64,000 bases of DNA from Croceicoccus sediminis (GCF_007570835.1 NZ_SUNC01000005.1:62001-126000); one strand, 5' to 3'. Counted from the first letter of the stretch, positions 1-10,693 are shown. Notes: generated by a model from the letters alone, not told the origin. Numbers and translations: made by a program.

Positions 1-16
1 CGAGTGCGGTTGCCAT
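1..16 (-). CDS. Start of an unidentified gene, cut by the window edge
   Basis: An ATG at 16-14 on the minus strand opens a reading frame (M-A-T-A-L) that leaves the window after five codons. An AGGAG ribosome-binding sequence sits just upstream, inside the last codons of the aldose-epimerase-like gene, and only three bases separate that gene's stop from this start. It is probably the next cistron of the same operon. Nothing can be said about its product. Confidence 0.45.
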
Positions 17-19
17 GGT

Positions 20-928
20 CTATTCTCCTGTAACGGCGGGTCGGATGGTGATGCCCACGCGGAACGCGCGTTCACCGCCCGGTTCAAGTTCCATCACGCC
101 GGGTTTCTCGCGGAAATCGCGATCGAAACCGACGGGGTCGGCAATACCCGCCCACGGTTCGAGGCAGATGAAGTCCGCACCCGGCTTTTGCCAGATGCCC
201 AGCATCGGGCAATCGGGAAAGGCCATCTGGATCGCGGCGGGGCTTACGCCCTCCCCTCCGGGCATCGCGCCTTCATAGCACAAACCGCGACTGTCGAGCC
301 GGTCCCAGATCAGCGCATCGGCGCGGAACAGGCCGGGTTGCAGGGCAAGCTTGCGATCGACGACGGGCGTGTCCTCGTAAAAACACAGCAGCCCGTCAGC
401 ATCGAGGCGGCGGATCGGACCGTCCTCCCGCTCGAAAAAGCGCACGGCGTGGTCGGCCTTCTCCCCGCCGCCGGGCAGCGGCCAGGCGAAGCCGGGGTGA
501 AAGCCGATGCTGAACGACATCGCGACATCGCCGGTATTGCGGACCGTCGCGGTCATCGTCAGCGTGGAGTCTTCAATTGCGTAGTGCAGATCGAGGTCGA
601 ACGCGAAAGGGAAAACCGCCCGCGTTTCCTCATCGTCGGACAGACGGAACAGTGCCGCGTCCCCGTCGTGCGAGACGAGATCGAACGCGCGCTTGCGGGC
701 AAAGCCGTGCCGCGCCATCGCATATTCCATGCCGTCCAGCCGCATCTTGCCGCCCGCCAGTTCCCCCACGATGGGGAACAGGATCGGCGAGCGGCCCGAC
801 CAGAACGCAGGGTCGCCATCGGTCATCCACTCGGCCCCGCTGGCATCGGTGATCGATACCAGTTCGGCGCCAAGCGACGCTATGCGCGCGGTCAGCCCGC
901 CCGATCCGATGGAGAACGTCTCGCTCAT
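20..928 (-). CDS. Aldose 1-epimerase family protein (galactose mutarotase-like fold)
   Basis: The 302-residue protein has the beta-sandwich pattern of the aldose-1-epimerase/YeaD-like family, which interconverts sugar anomers or binds hexoses in the cytosol. A GFHPGF segment near residue 143 supplies the conserved histidine. A C-terminal I-C-L-E-P-W-A-G stretch supplies the likely catalytic glutamate. No signal peptide is visible. Its ATG shares one base with the pheT stop (TGATG), so it is probably translationally coupled to pheT although unrelated in function. The exact sugar substrate cannot be read from the sequence. Confidence 0.8.
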   Translation of the reverse strand: MSETFSIGSGGLTARIASLGAELVSITDASGAEWMTDGDPAFWSGRSPILFPIVGELAGGKMRLDGMEYAMARHGFARKRAFDLVSHDGDAALFRLSDDEETRAVFPFAFDLDLHYAIEDSTLTMTATVRNTGDVAMSFSIGFHPGFAWPLPGGGEKADHAVRFFEREDGPIRRLDADGLLCFYEDTPVVDRKLALQPGLFRADALIWDRLDSRGLCYEGAMPGGEGVSPAAIQMAFPDCPMLGIWQKPGADFICLEPWAGIADPVGFDRDFREKPGVMELEPGGERAFRVGITIRPAVTGE

Positions 929-3327
929 CAGCCCCTGAGTATCGCGCCCTGCTTGGCCGCAGCAGCAGTCACCGCGTCGCTGACGGCCTTGAGGTCCGCG
1001 TCGGTGAACGTCGCCTCGACCGGCTGCATCGTCACTTCGATGGCCAGCGACTTCTGCCCCTCGGGCACGCCCTGGCCGGTGAAGACGTCGAACAGGCGGG
1101 CATCGACGATGCGCTTTTTGTCCGCGGCCTTGACCACGCGAACAAGGTCGCCCGCGGGAAGATCGGCGGGAACGAGGAAGGCGAAATCGCGCGACACGGC
1201 CTGAAGCGAAGGCGGCGTGTAACTGGCCCGTGTGAACGTCGCCGCGCCCTTCTTCGCCGGGATGGCTTCGAGGTCAATTTCCACCGCGACTACCGCGCCA
1301 TCAAGGTCGAACTGCTTGGCAACCGACGGGTGCAGCGTGCCGAAGCGGGCCAGCACGTTCTTCGGCCCAAGCCGCAGGGTCGCGGACTGTCCGGGGTGAT
1401 ACTGGCTTCCGGCCTCGCCCATCACCATCAGGTTGCCGACCGGCGCACCGGCGGCCTCAAGCAGGGCCATCGCCTCGGCCTTGGCGTCGAACGCGTCGAA
1501 GCCCTGCGCCTTGCCGGACTGCCACGAACGCGATGTCCGTTCGCCCGCAAGCACGACGCCCAGTGTCAGGCGCTCATCGCTTGCCCCGCCCTTGCCGCGA
1601 AGGTAACGTCGGCCGACTTCGAACAATCGGACCGAGGAAGCACCGCGCGCCATGTTGCGCTGTGCCGCCATGAGCAGGCCGGGGATGAGCGAGGGGCGCA
1701 TGGCCTTCATGTCCTCGCTGATCGGGTTGGCCAGAACCCACAGCGGTTCGTCGGCAAAAGCTTCCGCCTCGGCCATCGGCAGGAAGGACCAAGTGATCGC
1801 CTCGTGCAGGCCCCGTGCCGCAGCGGCCCGGCGTGCGCGGCGTTCGCGGCTCTGCATCGGGGTCGCGGTCGGCTTGGCCACGCCTTCAGCGCGCGGCAGC
1901 GCGACCGAGGGGACATCGTCCAGCCCGTGGATGCGGATCACTTCCTCGACAATGTCGGGCGCGCCGTCGACGTCGGGGCGCCAGCTGGGCACGGTCACGG
2001 CCCAGTGGCTTTCGACCTCTGCGATCTCGAAGCCCAGCGCGGCCAGGATGCGGTGCTGCTCTTCCTCGCGCACGGCGACGCCACCGAGGCTTTCGGCCAG
2101 CGCGGGATCGTAGGCGATGACCTTTCCGCCCGACGGAGGCGCGCCGACGTGGACCGCCTCGCTCGCCTCACCGCCGCAGATGTCGAGGATCAGGCCCGTC
2201 AGAATTTCAAGACCGGTGCCCAGGAAATCGGTATCGACGCCGCGCTCGAACCGGCTGCGCGCATCGCTGGTCAGGGTCAGCGCGCGGCCCGTGTGGGCGA
2301 TTCGTTCCGGGTCGAAATAGGCGACTTCCAGCAGGACATCGCTGGTATCGTCGCCGCAGCCCGAATGCTCGCCGCCCATGATGCCCGCGATGTCGTGAAC
2401 GCCGTTGTCGTCCGCGATCACGGTCATGCTGTCGTCCAGCAGGTAGTGCTTTTCGTTGAGCGCGGTCACGCCCTCGCCCGGCTTCGCACGCCGTGCGACG
2501 ACGGCGCCGGACAATTTGGCAATGTCGTATGCGTGGCTGGGGCGGCCATATGTCAGCATCACGTAGTTCGTGATATCGACAAGGGCAGAGATCGGACGCT
2601 GACCCGCCGACTTCAGGCGCGCCTGCATCCATGCCGGGCTCTGCCCGTTGGTCACACCCCTGATGGTGCGCCCATAGAACGCAGGGCACCCTTCGCGGTC
2701 GTCGCTACGGATTTCGACCGGACAGGGATAGTTGCCCGCATGGACCGTGTCCGAAACCGGCTTCAACGTGCCGAGGCCCGCCGCCGCCAGGTCGCGGGCG
2801 ATGCCGTATACGCCCATGCAGTCGGGCCGGTTCGGCGTGATCGACAGGTCGAAGACCGGGTCGTCGAGATCGGCGAACGTCGCGAACTCGGCCCCGATCG
2901 GCGCACCTTCGGGAAGTTCGATGATGCCGTCATGATCGTCGCCGAGGTCAAGCTCGCGGCTCGAACACATCATGCCGTTGGATTCGACGCCGCGGATCGC
3001 CGCCTTGCGCATTTCCATGCCGTTGGACGGCACGACCGCGCCGGGAGTGCCCAGCACGCCAACGAGGCCGGCACGCGCATTGGGCGCGCCGCACACGACC
3101 TGCAGCGGCTGTCCGTCGCCCAGATCGACCGACAGCACCTGCAGCTTGTCGGCATCGGGATGCTTTTGAGCAGTCAGCACTTTGGCCACGCGGAAGCCCT
3201 TGAGAGCCTCCGCCGGATTTTCGATGCCTTCGACCTCGAGCCCGATGGCGTTCAGCTTGGCCGCGATTTCGGTGACGGTGGCCTCTGTCTCGAGGTGGTC
3301 CTTCAACCAGGAGAGCGAGAACTTCAT
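928..3327 (-). CDS. pheT: Phenylalanine--tRNA ligase beta subunit
   Basis: PheT pairs with PheS in the (alpha-beta)2 enzyme that charges tRNA-Phe. The 799-residue product starts [13 protein letters not shown] and has an N-terminal EMAP/tRNA-binding domain (about residues 40-150), central B3/B4 and B5 domains, and a C-terminal ferredoxin-like anticodon-binding domain. The length matches the usual 790-800. The frame is open further upstream, but the ATG at 3327 overlaps the pheS stop as ATGA and gives the canonical N-terminus, so the longer start is rejected. It forms an operon with pheS. Confidence 0.97.
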   Translation of the reverse strand: MKFSLSWLKDHLETEATVTEIAAKLNAIGLEVEGIENPAEALKGFRVAKVLTAQKHPDADKLQVLSVDLGDGQPLQVVCGAPNARAGLVGVLGTPGAVVPSNGMEMRKAAIRGVESNGMMCSSRELDLGDDHDGIIELPEGAPIGAEFATFADLDDPVFDLSITPNRPDCMGVYGIARDLAAAGLGTLKPVSDTVHAGNYPCPVEIRSDDREGCPAFYGRTIRGVTNGQSPAWMQARLKSAGQRPISALVDITNYVMLTYGRPSHAYDIAKLSGAVVARRAKPGEGVTALNEKHYLLDDSMTVIADDNGVHDIAGIMGGEHSGCGDDTSDVLLEVAYFDPERIAHTGRALTLTSDARSRFERGVDTDFLGTGLEILTGLILDICGGEASEAVHVGAPPSGGKVIAYDPALAESLGGVAVREEEQHRILAALGFEIAEVESHWAVTVPSWRPDVDGAPDIVEEVIRIHGLDDVPSVALPRAEGVAKPTATPMQSRERRARRAAAARGLHEAITWSFLPMAEAEAFADEPLWVLANPISEDMKAMRPSLIPGLLMAAQRNMARGASSVRLFEVGRRYLRGKGGASDERLTLGVVLAGERTSRSWQSGKAQGFDAFDAKAEAMALLEAAGAPVGNLMVMGEAGSQYHPGQSATLRLGPKNVLARFGTLHPSVAKQFDLDGAVVAVEIDLEAIPAKKGAATFTRASYTPPSLQAVSRDFAFLVPADLPAGDLVRVVKAADKKRIVDARLFDVFTGQGVPEGQKSLAIEVTMQPVEATFTDADLKAVSDAVTAAAAKQGAILRG

Positions 3328-4424
3328 GCCGATACTCCCACGCCGCCGGAAAGGGTGGGCACGTCGAGCGCCGCGAATCCGTAATGCTTCATCCAGCGCA
3401 AGTCGCCGTCGAAGAAGGCGCGCAAGTCGTCCATCCCGTATTTCAGCATGGCGAGCCGGTCGACGCCGGTGCCGAAGGCAAAGCCCTGCCATTCGTCGGG
3501 ATCGAGCCCGCCGAATTCGATGACGCGGCGATTGACCATGCCGCTGCCCAGCACTTCCATCCAGGCATGCCCTTCATCGTCGCCCGAACCGCCGACCACG
3601 CGGCGTCCCTTCTCCATCGAATAGCCGACATCGACTTCGACCGAAGGTTCGGTGAACGGGAAATAGCTGGGGCGCAGGCGTAAGACGATGTCGTCGCGCT
3701 CGAAAAAGGCCTTGAGGAAGGTCTCCAGCGTCCACTTCAGGTGGCCGAGGTGGATGCCCTTGTCGATGACCAGCCCTTCGATCTGGTGGAACATCGGGGT
3801 GTGCGTCGCATCGCTGTCGCTGCGATAGACGCGGCCCGGCGCGATGATGCGCAGCGGCGCGCCTTCGGCCAGCATCGTGCGGATCTGCACCGGCGAAGTG
3901 TGCGTGCGCAGCAGCATCTGTCGCCCCTGCTCGTCCGCGTCGGGAAAGTAGAACGTGTCGTGCATCGCGCGCGCCGGGTGGCTTTCGGGCATGTTGAGCG
4001 CGGTGAAGTTGTGCCAGTCGTCCTCGATCTCCGGCCCCGTCGCCACGGCAAAGCCCATGTCGGCGAAGATTTCGGCCAGTTCGTCCATCACCTGGCTGAC
4101 CGGGTGGACCGAACCGGCGGCCACGTCGGGCGCAGGCAGCGACAAGTCGATCGTCTCGGACGCCAGCTTCGCTTCCAGCGCGGCACCTTCGAGCGCGGTC
4201 TTGCGGTCGGCGATCGCGTCGGCAACCTCGGTGCGCAGGACATTGAAGCGAGCACCGGCTTCCGAGCGTTCTTCCGGGCTCATCCCGCCCAGGGTCTTCA
4301 TCAGGGCGGAAATGCTGCCCTTCTTGCCCAGAAAGGCGACGCGGTGCTGTTCCAACAGGTCCAGCGTGTCCGCCTCGGCGATTTTCGCCAGGGCCTCGGC
4401 AAGCAGAGAATCGGTATCGGCCAT
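3324..4424 (-). CDS. pheS: Phenylalanine--tRNA ligase alpha subunit
   Basis: PheS is the catalytic subunit of phenylalanyl-tRNA synthetase, a class II synthetase. The 366-residue protein has an N-terminal coiled-coil region (about residues 1-90). A motif 2 region contains [12 protein letters not shown], and the motif 3 region near the C-terminus contains [14 protein letters not shown]. The start chosen is MADTDSLL at 4424; an in-frame extension to 4493 gives a non-conserved arginine-rich tail. pheT follows with an ATGA overlap. The frequent rpmI-rplT genes are not immediately upstream here; pckA is. Confidence 0.97.
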   Translation of the reverse strand: MADTDSLLAEALAKIAEADTLDLLEQHRVAFLGKKGSISALMKTLGGMSPEERSEAGARFNVLRTEVADAIADRKTALEGAALEAKLASETIDLSLPAPDVAAGSVHPVSQVMDELAEIFADMGFAVATGPEIEDDWHNFTALNMPESHPARAMHDTFYFPDADEQGRQMLLRTHTSPVQIRTMLAEGAPLRIIAPGRVYRSDSDATHTPMFHQIEGLVIDKGIHLGHLKWTLETFLKAFFERDDIVLRLRPSYFPFTEPSVEVDVGYSMEKGRRVVGGSGDDEGHAWMEVLGSGMVNRRVIEFGGLDPDEWQGFAFGTGVDRLAMLKYGMDDLRAFFDGDLRWMKHYGFAALDVPTLSGGVGVSA

Positions 4425-4865
4425 CGGTTCCGTCAACTTAGGGAAATTGCAGGTTCGGGAGCGCTCTCTAGGCACTGCGCGCCCTGTCCGCAATGCCCCG
4501 CCTTGGTACGGTTTTGCACTCGGACGGCCAGATCACGGCCTCAGTTATGACAATTGCCGTATGAAACTGGCCTTCCCATTGCCAGCCCCCCGGCACCTTG
4601 TTCATACCTGTGTGCGAAATCACTGACTCAGCGCTCGCAATCGTCCAGAAAGCGGGCGAGGAGTTGGTTAAGAAGGTCGCCGGTTTCGGGTCGCAGATCC
4701 GGCGAACGCTCGGAAGGTCGAATGCAGGTTGGGGGACCGGCATTTCGGCAAACCGGGGGCACGAAGGCGCGGGGAAGTGGCAAGCTCCCCGCGTCTTTTT
4801 GATTCCGCACCTTTGCTTCCCTTGGCAATCGCGGCCCAAACGCGCCCTGTTCATACCTGCCGGAA
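4425..4865. other. Intergenic region between pheS and the pckA terminator, no convincing protein gene
   Basis: This stretch should hold the pheST promoter and leader. I see no convincing coding region. It holds a plus-strand terminator-like hairpin (4768-4800) with no recognised plus-strand gene in front of it. It also holds two direct copies of TGTTCATACCTG (4599-4610 and 4848-4859). A small transcript on the plus strand is possible. Several short open frames cross the region on both strands but none has a recognisable product. Confidence 0.5.
4768..4800 (+). terminator. Plus-strand terminator-like hairpin with T tract, orphan
   Basis: An 8-base-pair stem, CGCGGGGA (4768-4775) with TCCCCGCG (4786-4793), is followed directly by TCTTTTT. 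This is a good intrinsic terminator on the plus strand. There is no T tract on the minus-strand side, so it does not serve pheST or pckA, both on the minus strand. It may end an unannotated small RNA starting within the previous 300 bases. Confidence 0.55.
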
Positions 4866-4900
4866 ACGAAAAACGCCCCGAACCAGAAGGTCCGGGGCGC
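4866..4900 (-). terminator. Intrinsic terminator of pckA
   Basis: A stem with one mismatch pairs 4874-4884 with 4889-4899 (CGCCCCG...CGGGGCG) around a four-base loop. On the minus strand it is followed by a run of five T. It lies 26 bases past the pckA stop, so it should end the pckA transcript before pheS. Confidence 0.8.
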
Positions 4901-4925
4901 TTTCGCGTGTCGGTGACGGGGCCCG

Positions 4926-6515
4926 TCAGGCGGCGGTCGGCGCAGCCTTGCGGACGCTTTCGTCAACGTGCGCCTCGAAGTCGGCGAAGTTGTCGACGAA
5001 GAGCTGCACCAGCTTCTGCGCGGTGCGATCATACTCTTCCTTGTCGCCCCACGTCGCGCGCGGATCGAGGATCTGGCTGTCGACGCCGGGGACCGCGACC
5101 GGAACTTCGAAGCCGAAATTCTCGTCCTTGCGGAACTCGACATTGTTCAGCGAACCGTCGAGCGCGGCATTCAGCAGCGCACGGGTCACCTTGATCGGCA
5201 TGCGGTTGCCGGTGCCATACTTGCCGCCGGTCCAGCCGGTGTTGACCAGCCAGCACTGAACACCGCCCTTGGCAATGCGATCCTTGAGCAGATTGCCATA
5301 GACGCTGGGATGACGCGGCATGAACGGCGCGCCGAAGCAGGTGGAGAACGTCGCTTCGGGTTCGGTCACGCCGATTTCGGTGCCGGCGACTTTCGCGGTG
5401 TAGCCCGAGAGGAAGTAGTACATCGCCTGATCGGGCGTGAGACGCGCGATCGGGGGCAGAACGCCGAAGGCATCGGCGGTCAGCATGACGACGTTCGCCG
5501 GAACCGGACCGAGGTTCTCTTCCGAAGTGTTCGGAATGTAGTCGATCGGATAGGCGCCGCGCGTATTCTCGGTCTTGGACGTGTCGGTGAAGTCGATCTC
5601 ACGGGTCTGTTCGTCCATCGCGACGTTTTCGAGGATCGTGCCGAACATCTTCGTCGTCGCGTAGATTTCCGGTTCGCCCTCTGCCGAAAGGTCGATCATC
5701 TTGGCGTAGCAGCCGCCTTCGAAGTTGAAGACCGCATCGTCCGACCAGCCATGTTCGTCGTCACCGATGAGCGTGCGGCTGGCATCGGCCGAAAGCGTGG
5801 TCTTGCCCGTGCCCGAAAGGCCGAAGAAGATCGCGGTCTTGCCGTCTTGGCCGACATTGGCCGAACAGTGCATCGGCATGACGCCCTGTTCGGGCAGGAG
5901 ATAGTTGAGAAGGCCGAAAACGCCCTTCTTCATCTCGCCCGAATATTCGGTGTTGGCGATCAGGATCAGCTTCTCGGTAAAGCTGACCGCGATCATCGTG
6001 TCCGAACGCGCGCCATGGCGTTCCGGATCGGCCTTGAAGCTGGGCAGGTTGATGATGGTGTATTCGGGGACGAAGCCTTGCAGCTCCTCTTCCGAAGGAC
6101 GCACCAGCATGGTCCGCACGAACAGCGAGTGCCAGGCCAGCTGCGTGATGACGCGCACGTTCACGCGATATTCGGGCTGCGAACCGCCGAACAGGTCGGA
6201 AACGTAAAGCTTCTCCTGCCCTTTCAGCGCGTCCATCATGTCCGCCTTGAGATTCGCGAAATGCTCCGCGCTCATCGGCTGGTTGATCTTGCCCCAGTTG
6301 ATCGTGTCTTCGGTCTTGTCGTCGCGCACGACGAACTTGTCCTTGACGCTGCGACCGGTAAACCGGCCCGTATCGACGACGAGGGGGCCATGGGCGGCAA
6401 GACGGCCCTCACCGTTGGCCAGCGCATGCTCGACAAGCGGCGCAGTCCCGAGATTGGAAAAAATTTCAGCCCCGGTTTCGATACCCTGGGCGGTAAGCGG
6501 CGTATTGAGCGACAC
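4926..6515 (-). CDS. pckA: Phosphoenolpyruvate carboxykinase (ATP)
   Basis: PckA converts oxaloacetate and ATP to phosphoenolpyruvate, the first committed step of gluconeogenesis, in the cytosol. The 529-residue protein has the family's usual length. It carries the kinase-1a P-loop GLSGTGKTT (about residue 235), the preceding M-H-C-S-A-N-V-G segment, and a later R-G-A-Y-P arginine region. The start is GTG at 6515 with an AGGAG sequence eight bases upstream. It is divergent from chvI across a 367-base region, an arrangement known in many alphaproteobacteria, and has its own terminator. Confidence 0.97.
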   Translation of the reverse strand: MSLNTPLTAQGIETGAEIFSNLGTAPLVEHALANGEGRLAAHGPLVVDTGRFTGRSVKDKFVVRDDKTEDTINWGKINQPMSAEHFANLKADMMDALKGQEKLYVSDLFGGSQPEYRVNVRVITQLAWHSLFVRTMLVRPSEEELQGFVPEYTIINLPSFKADPERHGARSDTMIAVSFTEKLILIANTEYSGEMKKGVFGLLNYLLPEQGVMPMHCSANVGQDGKTAIFFGLSGTGKTTLSADASRTLIGDDEHGWSDDAVFNFEGGCYAKMIDLSAEGEPEIYATTKMFGTILENVAMDEQTREIDFTDTSKTENTRGAYPIDYIPNTSEENLGPVPANVVMLTADAFGVLPPIARLTPDQAMYYFLSGYTAKVAGTEIGVTEPEATFSTCFGAPFMPRHPSVYGNLLKDRIAKGGVQCWLVNTGWTGGKYGTGNRMPIKVTRALLNAALDGSLNNVEFRKDENFGFEVPVAVPGVDSQILDPRATWGDKEEYDRTAQKLVQLFVDNFADFEAHVDESVRKAAPTAA

Positions 6516-6882
6516 GTCTCTCTCCTGTCAGCACCCCCGCACCGTCCTCACACGGAAGGGGGCGTAGCAGCGCACAAAGGCGCCGCGACAATTGCGGGCT
6601 CGTCATGAAAGTCGAGCAGTGGTCCCGGTGATTTCCCTCTGCACCGGGATATGACGGCTTGAGAACCGACCCGCACGATGCGCATAGTCGAGCCGGCAGA
6701 TGAGGTCAAACTGCCTTAAAGTTGCATGAGAAACCTTGAAAAATATCACGATATTTCCGATATTTACTGCATATGCGATGAAGATGGCAGGACCCATGAA
6801 TTGGCGAATCCGTTCATGATTGTCTAAGCGATGGGATAACGGGGCCGCGGCGACCATCGCGGCACGCAATACGGGATGAAGC
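6516..6882. other. Divergent pckA / chvI regulatory region
   Basis: These 367 bases separate two divergent genes and should hold both promoters. Most is GC-rich like the rest of the window, but about 6715-6830 is clearly richer in A and T. That part contains the inverted repeat at 6741-6756. I see no protein gene; a short minus-strand open frame crossing it runs antisense into chvI and looks spurious. Confidence 0.55.
6741..6756. promoter_or_regulatory. Perfect inverted repeat, candidate operator
   Basis: AAATATCACGATATTT is a perfect 7-base inverted repeat with a 2-base spacer in the AT-rich part of the pckA/chvI intergenic region. Its position 127 bases before chvI and 226 before pckA would suit a shared operator. 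Which protein binds, if any, is unknown; ChvI itself is a reasonable guess. Confidence 0.4.
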
Positions 6883-7593
6883 ATGGCGCAGGTAATCGCG
6901 CTGGTCGATGACGACCGGAACATACTAACGGGCCTGTCCATCGCGCTTCAGGCCGAGGGCTTCGACACGCGCGTCTACTCCGACGGGTCGGCCGCGCTGG
7001 AGGCGTTGATCGAGAACCCGCCAGACCTTGCCGTCTGCGACATCAAGATGCCGCGCATGGACGGCCTGGAACTGCTGCGCCGACTGCGTGAAAAAAGCGC
7101 GCTTCCAGTGATTTTCCTGACCAGCAAGACCGACGAACAGGACGAGGCGATCGGCCTTGCCATGGGCGCGGACGATTATATCGCGAAACCGTTTTCGCAG
7201 CGGCTCCTGATCGCCCGCATCCGCGCGCTGCTGCGCCGCGAGGAACTGGTGCGGGCGCGCCTTGCGGGCACGAGCAAGGAGCCTCCGGCCGAAGTCATCA
7301 CGCGCGGTCGCCTTGCGATGGAGCCTGAACGCCATTCCGTCACCTGGGACGGCAAGCCGGTCTCGCTGACCGTGACCGAGTTCCTGATTCTCGAGGCGCT
7401 GGCGCAAAGGCCGGGCGTGGTGAAGACGCGCAACCAGTTGATGGACGCGGCCTATCAGGACGACGTCTTCGTCGACGACCGCACGATCGACAGCCATATC
7501 AAGCGCCTGCGCCGCAAGTTCCGCGAAGCCGATCCGAATTTCTCGGGCATCTCGACGCTCTACGGGGCAGGCTACAGCTTTGCGGGAGACTGA
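6883..7593 (+). CDS. chvI: Response regulator, ChvI type (OmpR/PhoB family)
   Basis: This is the DNA-binding half of an acid/envelope-stress two-component system. The 236-residue protein has a receiver domain (about 1-120) with the acidic pocket at D9-D11, the phospho-acceptor D53 in AVCDIKMP, and a conserved lysine near 105. A winged-helix domain (about 135-235) contains the [11 protein letters not shown] and [16 protein letters not shown] segments typical of OmpR-type regulators. It is followed by an overlapping sensor kinase gene and is divergent from pckA, as in the rhizobial chvI locus. The family name rests on synteny as well as sequence. Confidence 0.9.
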   Translation: MAQVIALVDDDRNILTGLSIALQAEGFDTRVYSDGSAALEALIENPPDLAVCDIKMPRMDGLELLRRLREKSALPVIFLTSKTDEQDEAIGLAMGADDYIAKPFSQRLLIARIRALLRREELVRARLAGTSKEPPAEVITRGRLAMEPERHSVTWDGKPVSLTVTEFLILEALAQRPGVVKTRNQLMDAAYQDDVFVDDRTIDSHIKRLRRKFREADPNFSGISTLYGAGYSFAGD

Positions 7594-9205
7594 TCCGCCA
7601 TCGGGGCTGACAGAGCCGGAAACGATCGCGGAGCAGCCACCGCAAGCTCCCGATCGCCTGTTCTGGACCCGGCGGTTCTCGCTCACGACCCGCATCCTGG
7701 CGGTCAACGTCCTGATCGTGGGCCTGGTACTCGGCGGGCTTTTCATTCTCGACACCTATCGCAAACAGCTGATCGCCGAGCGTTTCAAGCTCGCCCGGTC
7801 GGAGGTCGAGATCATCGCCAACGCCTTGGCAGAGGCTCCGTCAAGCGAACATGCCGCTCTGCTCGCCCGGATTGGGGCCGAACAGCGTTTGCGCCTGCGC
7901 ACCTTCGACGCGTTGGGTGAGCTTCAGACCGACAGCTTCGTCGTCGGCGAACCGGCCTTCACCATTGCCGATCCGGAAAACGATACCTGGGTGGAAGATT
8001 TCGCCCGCTGGATGGACAAGGCGGTCGACTTCGTGGTCGGCGCGCCGCCGGTCTCCCCCTATGACCCTGCGCTGGAGGAGCGGCCGGCCGAAAAGTCGGA
8101 ATGGCCCGAAGTCTTCGTGTCCGAACAGGCCGGACAGGGCGCGGTCATGCTCCGCTATGCGCCCGACCGCACGCCGGTCATCACCGCGGCCGCCCCCTAC
8201 GGCGCGCAGGGCGAAACGCTGCTGACCATGCGCAACGCGGTCGACATCACGCAATCGGTACGCTCGGCGCGTCAGACCCTGCTGGTGCTGCTGGCGCTGG
8301 GCATCCTGTTCTCGATCCAGCTTTCGCTGTTCCTTGCCCGCACCATCGTTCAGCCGCTCAAGCTTTTGTCGCGAGCCGCTGCGCGCGTGCGCCTTGGCCG
8401 TGACCGCGAAGTCGTGGTCCCCCGCCTGCCCGAACGCGGGGACGAAATCGGCACGCTGGCCCGTGCCCTGTCCGACATGACCGGTGCCCTGCGCGAACGG
8501 ATCGACGCCGGCGAGGCATTTGCCGCCGACGTCAGCCACGAATTGAAGAACCCTCTGGCCTCCTTGCGCAGCGCGCTCGACACGCTGGAGAACGTTGAGG
8601 ACCCCGACCTCAGGAAGCAGCTGACCGAAATCGCGCAACAGGACGTGCGCCGGATCGACCGGCTCATCACCGAAATTGCGGAGGCGACCCGCGTCGATGC
8701 CGAATTGTCGCGCACCACGTTCGAGGCGATCGACCTCCTCGCGCTGGCGCAAAGCGTGATCGGCGGGCGCACGATGGCCGCGCGCATCGGCGAGGAACGG
8801 GATCTGACTTTCGAGGTCGAGAGCGCCCCCATCGGTGCCACGATGGTATCCGGCGACGCGGCGCGGCTGGAACGCGTGATCGAGAACCTGGTGGACAATG
8901 CCGCCGGTTTCTCGCCCCACGGCGGGCGCATCGCCATCGCCTTTGCCGATCTTGGCGACGAGATCGAGATGACCGTCACCGACGACGGCCCCGGCATCCC
9001 GCCAGAGGAACGCGACAAGGTGTTCGAACGCTTCCACTCGGTTCGGCCCGAAGCCGCCTTCGGTTCGCACAGCGGCCTCGGCCTTGCCATCGCGCGGTCG
9101 ATCATTACCGCGCACGACGGCACGCTCACCATCCGCGACCGGGGCGACGGCAAGTCGGGTGCGGTCATGGTCATCACACTCCCATCCCTGGAAACCACGA
9201 CATGA
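7580..9205 (+). CDS. chvG: Sensor histidine kinase, ChvG type
   Basis: This is the membrane sensor partner of ChvI. The 541-residue protein has a first membrane helix near residues 38-58 and a periplasmic domain of roughly 160 residues. A second helix lies near 225-250 and is followed by a HAMP domain. The H box [13 protein letters not shown] places the phospho-acceptor at H320. N ([11 protein letters not shown]), G1 (DDGPGIP) and G2 (SGLGLAIA) boxes follow. The TTG start at 7580 overlaps the end of chvI by 14 bases; a later start is possible. hprK overlaps its end. Confidence 0.9.
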   Translation: MRETDPPSGLTEPETIAEQPPQAPDRLFWTRRFSLTTRILAVNVLIVGLVLGGLFILDTYRKQLIAERFKLARSEVEIIANALAEAPSSEHAALLARIGAEQRLRLRTFDALGELQTDSFVVGEPAFTIADPENDTWVEDFARWMDKAVDFVVGAPPVSPYDPALEERPAEKSEWPEVFVSEQAGQGAVMLRYAPDRTPVITAAAPYGAQGETLLTMRNAVDITQSVRSARQTLLVLLALGILFSIQLSLFLARTIVQPLKLLSRAAARVRLGRDREVVVPRLPERGDEIGTLARALSDMTGALRERIDAGEAFAADVSHELKNPLASLRSALDTLENVEDPDLRKQLTEIAQQDVRRIDRLITEIAEATRVDAELSRTTFEAIDLLALAQSVIGGRTMAARIGEERDLTFEVESAPIGATMVSGDAARLERVIENLVDNAAGFSPHGGRIAIAFADLGDEIEMTVTDDGPGIPPEERDKVFERFHSVRPEAAFGSHSGLGLAIARSIITAHDGTLTIRDRGDGKSGAVMVITLPSLETTT

Positions 9206-9630
9206 GCGGCATGACGCACCAGGCGACCTGTGTCGCGATAGACGGTCGCGCGATCCTGATCGAAGGCGAACCGGGTTGCGGCAAGACCAGCCTGGCGCTG
9301 GCGTTGATCGATCGCGGGGCCACGCTGGTCGGAGACGACGGGGTACTGCTGGAAAAGCGCGACGGACTGCTCTGGGCCATGCCCCATCCCAATACGCGCG
9401 GTTTGATGGAAATCCGCAACGTCGGCATCACCGCTCTGCCGTGTGGAGAGGCCCCGGTCGCGCTGCTCGTTACGCTCGATCATGCTTCGCCGCGCCATGT
9501 CGAAGGGCCTTCACTCGACGACCGCGCAGGCGTTGCCCTCCCCTCGCTCCTGCTCTGGCCCGACAGTCCGGTCCTTCCGATCCGTGCCGAAATGGCGCTG
9601 ACCATACATGGCCTGCCAATGCATGGCTGA
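9202..9630 (+). CDS. hprK: HPr kinase/phosphorylase, minimal alphaproteobacterial form
   Basis: HprK phosphorylates and dephosphorylates the regulatory serine of HPr. At 142 residues it has only the C-terminal catalytic domain and lacks the N-terminal half of the Bacillus enzyme, as is normal in alphaproteobacteria. The P-loop is GEPGCGKTS (about residues 22-30), followed by LVGDDGVLLE and an NTRGLMEIRNVG segment that corresponds to the conserved RGxxEIRGxG signature. Its ATG overlaps the chvG stop (ATGA). Its likely substrate, HPr, is encoded about 1.5 kb downstream in the same run. Confidence 0.92.
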   Translation: MSGMTHQATCVAIDGRAILIEGEPGCGKTSLALALIDRGATLVGDDGVLLEKRDGLLWAMPHPNTRGLMEIRNVGITALPCGEAPVALLVTLDHASPRHVEGPSLDDRAGVALPSLLLWPDSPVLPIRAEMALTIHGLPMHG

Positions 9631-9667
9631 CGGATGCGAAACAAACGGGCATAGCCTCGATCAAATC

Positions 9668-10603
9668 ATGCTGTCCGAATCGCCAGAAAGCCCGACACGG
9701 GTGCTGCTCGTCACCGGCCTGCTCGGCGCGGGCAAGACGACCGCCCTGCGCGCACTGGAGGATCTGGGATGGGAGCCGGTGGACAATTTCCCCGTCCGGC
9801 TCATCTCGCGCTTCCTGCACACGGCCCCCGGCCCCGGCAGCGAACACGGCGCCGACGACAAGGCCGCGCCGCTGGCTATCGGTTTCGATTCGCGCACCCG
9901 CGGTTTCGATCCGCACGCCGTCATGGCAGAGATCGAGGCCCTGTCAGAGGCCGAGGGCATCGGCTTTTCCACCCTCTACCTCGATTGCGGAGCCGAGGAA
10001 CTGGAGCGCCGCTATAACGAAACGCGGCGCAGGCATCCGTTGTCGGGCGACCGTCCCGTGGCCGCCGGAATCGCGGCTGAGCGCGAGTTGATGGAGCCGC
10101 TGCGCCGCTGGGCGGACGTCGTCATCTCGACCACCGATTTTTCCACCAACGACCTTGGCCGCACGATCCGGGAGCTTTTCGCGCCCAGCGCGCCGCAGGA
10201 AATGACGGTGACGGTATCCAGCTTCGGCTTTGCGCGCGGCATGGTGCCCACCGCAGACCTGGTCTTCGACATGCGGTTCCTCGACAATCCCCACTGGGAC
10301 GAGGCGCTGCGCCCGCTGACCGGCAGGGACGAGCCGGTGAAGGAACACATCCGCAAGGACGCGGCCTGGGCCGAGGCGTTCGAACGTATCCGTGATCTCG
10401 TGCTGTTCCTGCTGCCCCGCTACGAGGCGCAAGGGAAGGCTTACGTGAACATCGCCTTCGGCTGCACCGGCGGCAAGCATCGCTCGGTCTTTTCGGCCGA
10501 AAGCCTGGCCGACGCACTTCGCGATGCCGGCCATTCCCCCACGGTCCTGCACCGCAACCTTGACTCGGCCCATACCGATCTGGTCGAAGGCGCGACCCGC
10601 TGA
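9668..10603 (+). CDS. rapZ: RNase adapter protein RapZ (YvcJ family nucleotide-binding protein)
   Basis: RapZ-family proteins bind nucleotides and, in enterobacteria, guide RNase E to the GlmZ small RNA; the target in alphaproteobacteria is not established. The protein has an N-terminal P-loop GLLGAGKTT, a central catalytic-like region, and the C-terminal signature GCTGGKHRSVF. I chose the ATG at 9668 (about 311 residues). The frame is open back to 9608, overlapping hprK, and neither start has a strong ribosome-binding site. It sits between hprK and the PTS EIIA gene, its usual place in this class. Confidence 0.92.
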   Translation: MLSESPESPTRVLLVTGLLGAGKTTALRALEDLGWEPVDNFPVRLISRFLHTAPGPGSEHGADDKAAPLAIGFDSRTRGFDPHAVMAEIEALSEAEGIGFSTLYLDCGAEELERRYNETRRRHPLSGDRPVAAGIAAERELMEPLRRWADVVISTTDFSTNDLGRTIRELFAPSAPQEMTVTVSSFGFARGMVPTADLVFDMRFLDNPHWDEALRPLTGRDEPVKEHIRKDAAWAEAFERIRDLVLFLLPRYEAQGKAYVNIAFGCTGGKHRSVFSAESLADALRDAGHSPTVLHRNLDSAHTDLVEGATR

Positions 10604-10693
10604 TGACCTTGCGCGATTCCCCGCCGCCTGTTTGCGGTCAAGTGTCGGTTCATCTGGATGCGGGCAGCTTGGACAGGCTGCGTTAGGAACTTC

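Noticed and set aside
1330-3384. 684-codon open frame on the plus strand opposite pheT
   Set aside because: It is antisense to a fully conserved gene and reads as arginine- and glycine-rich low-complexity sequence, a usual product of GC-rich codon bias.
4660-4740. tRNA-like words (GGTCGAATGC) in the pheS upstream region
   Set aside because: No acceptor stem or anticodon arm can be folded around them.
4598-5194. Plus-strand frame beginning MFIPVCEITDSALAIV
   Set aside because: The first 35 codons look helix-like, but the frame then runs through a terminator and antisense into pckA. No relative is recognised.
4968-6608. 546-codon plus-strand frame opposite pckA
   Set aside because: It is antisense to pckA, with no recognisable domain and no ribosome-binding site in context.
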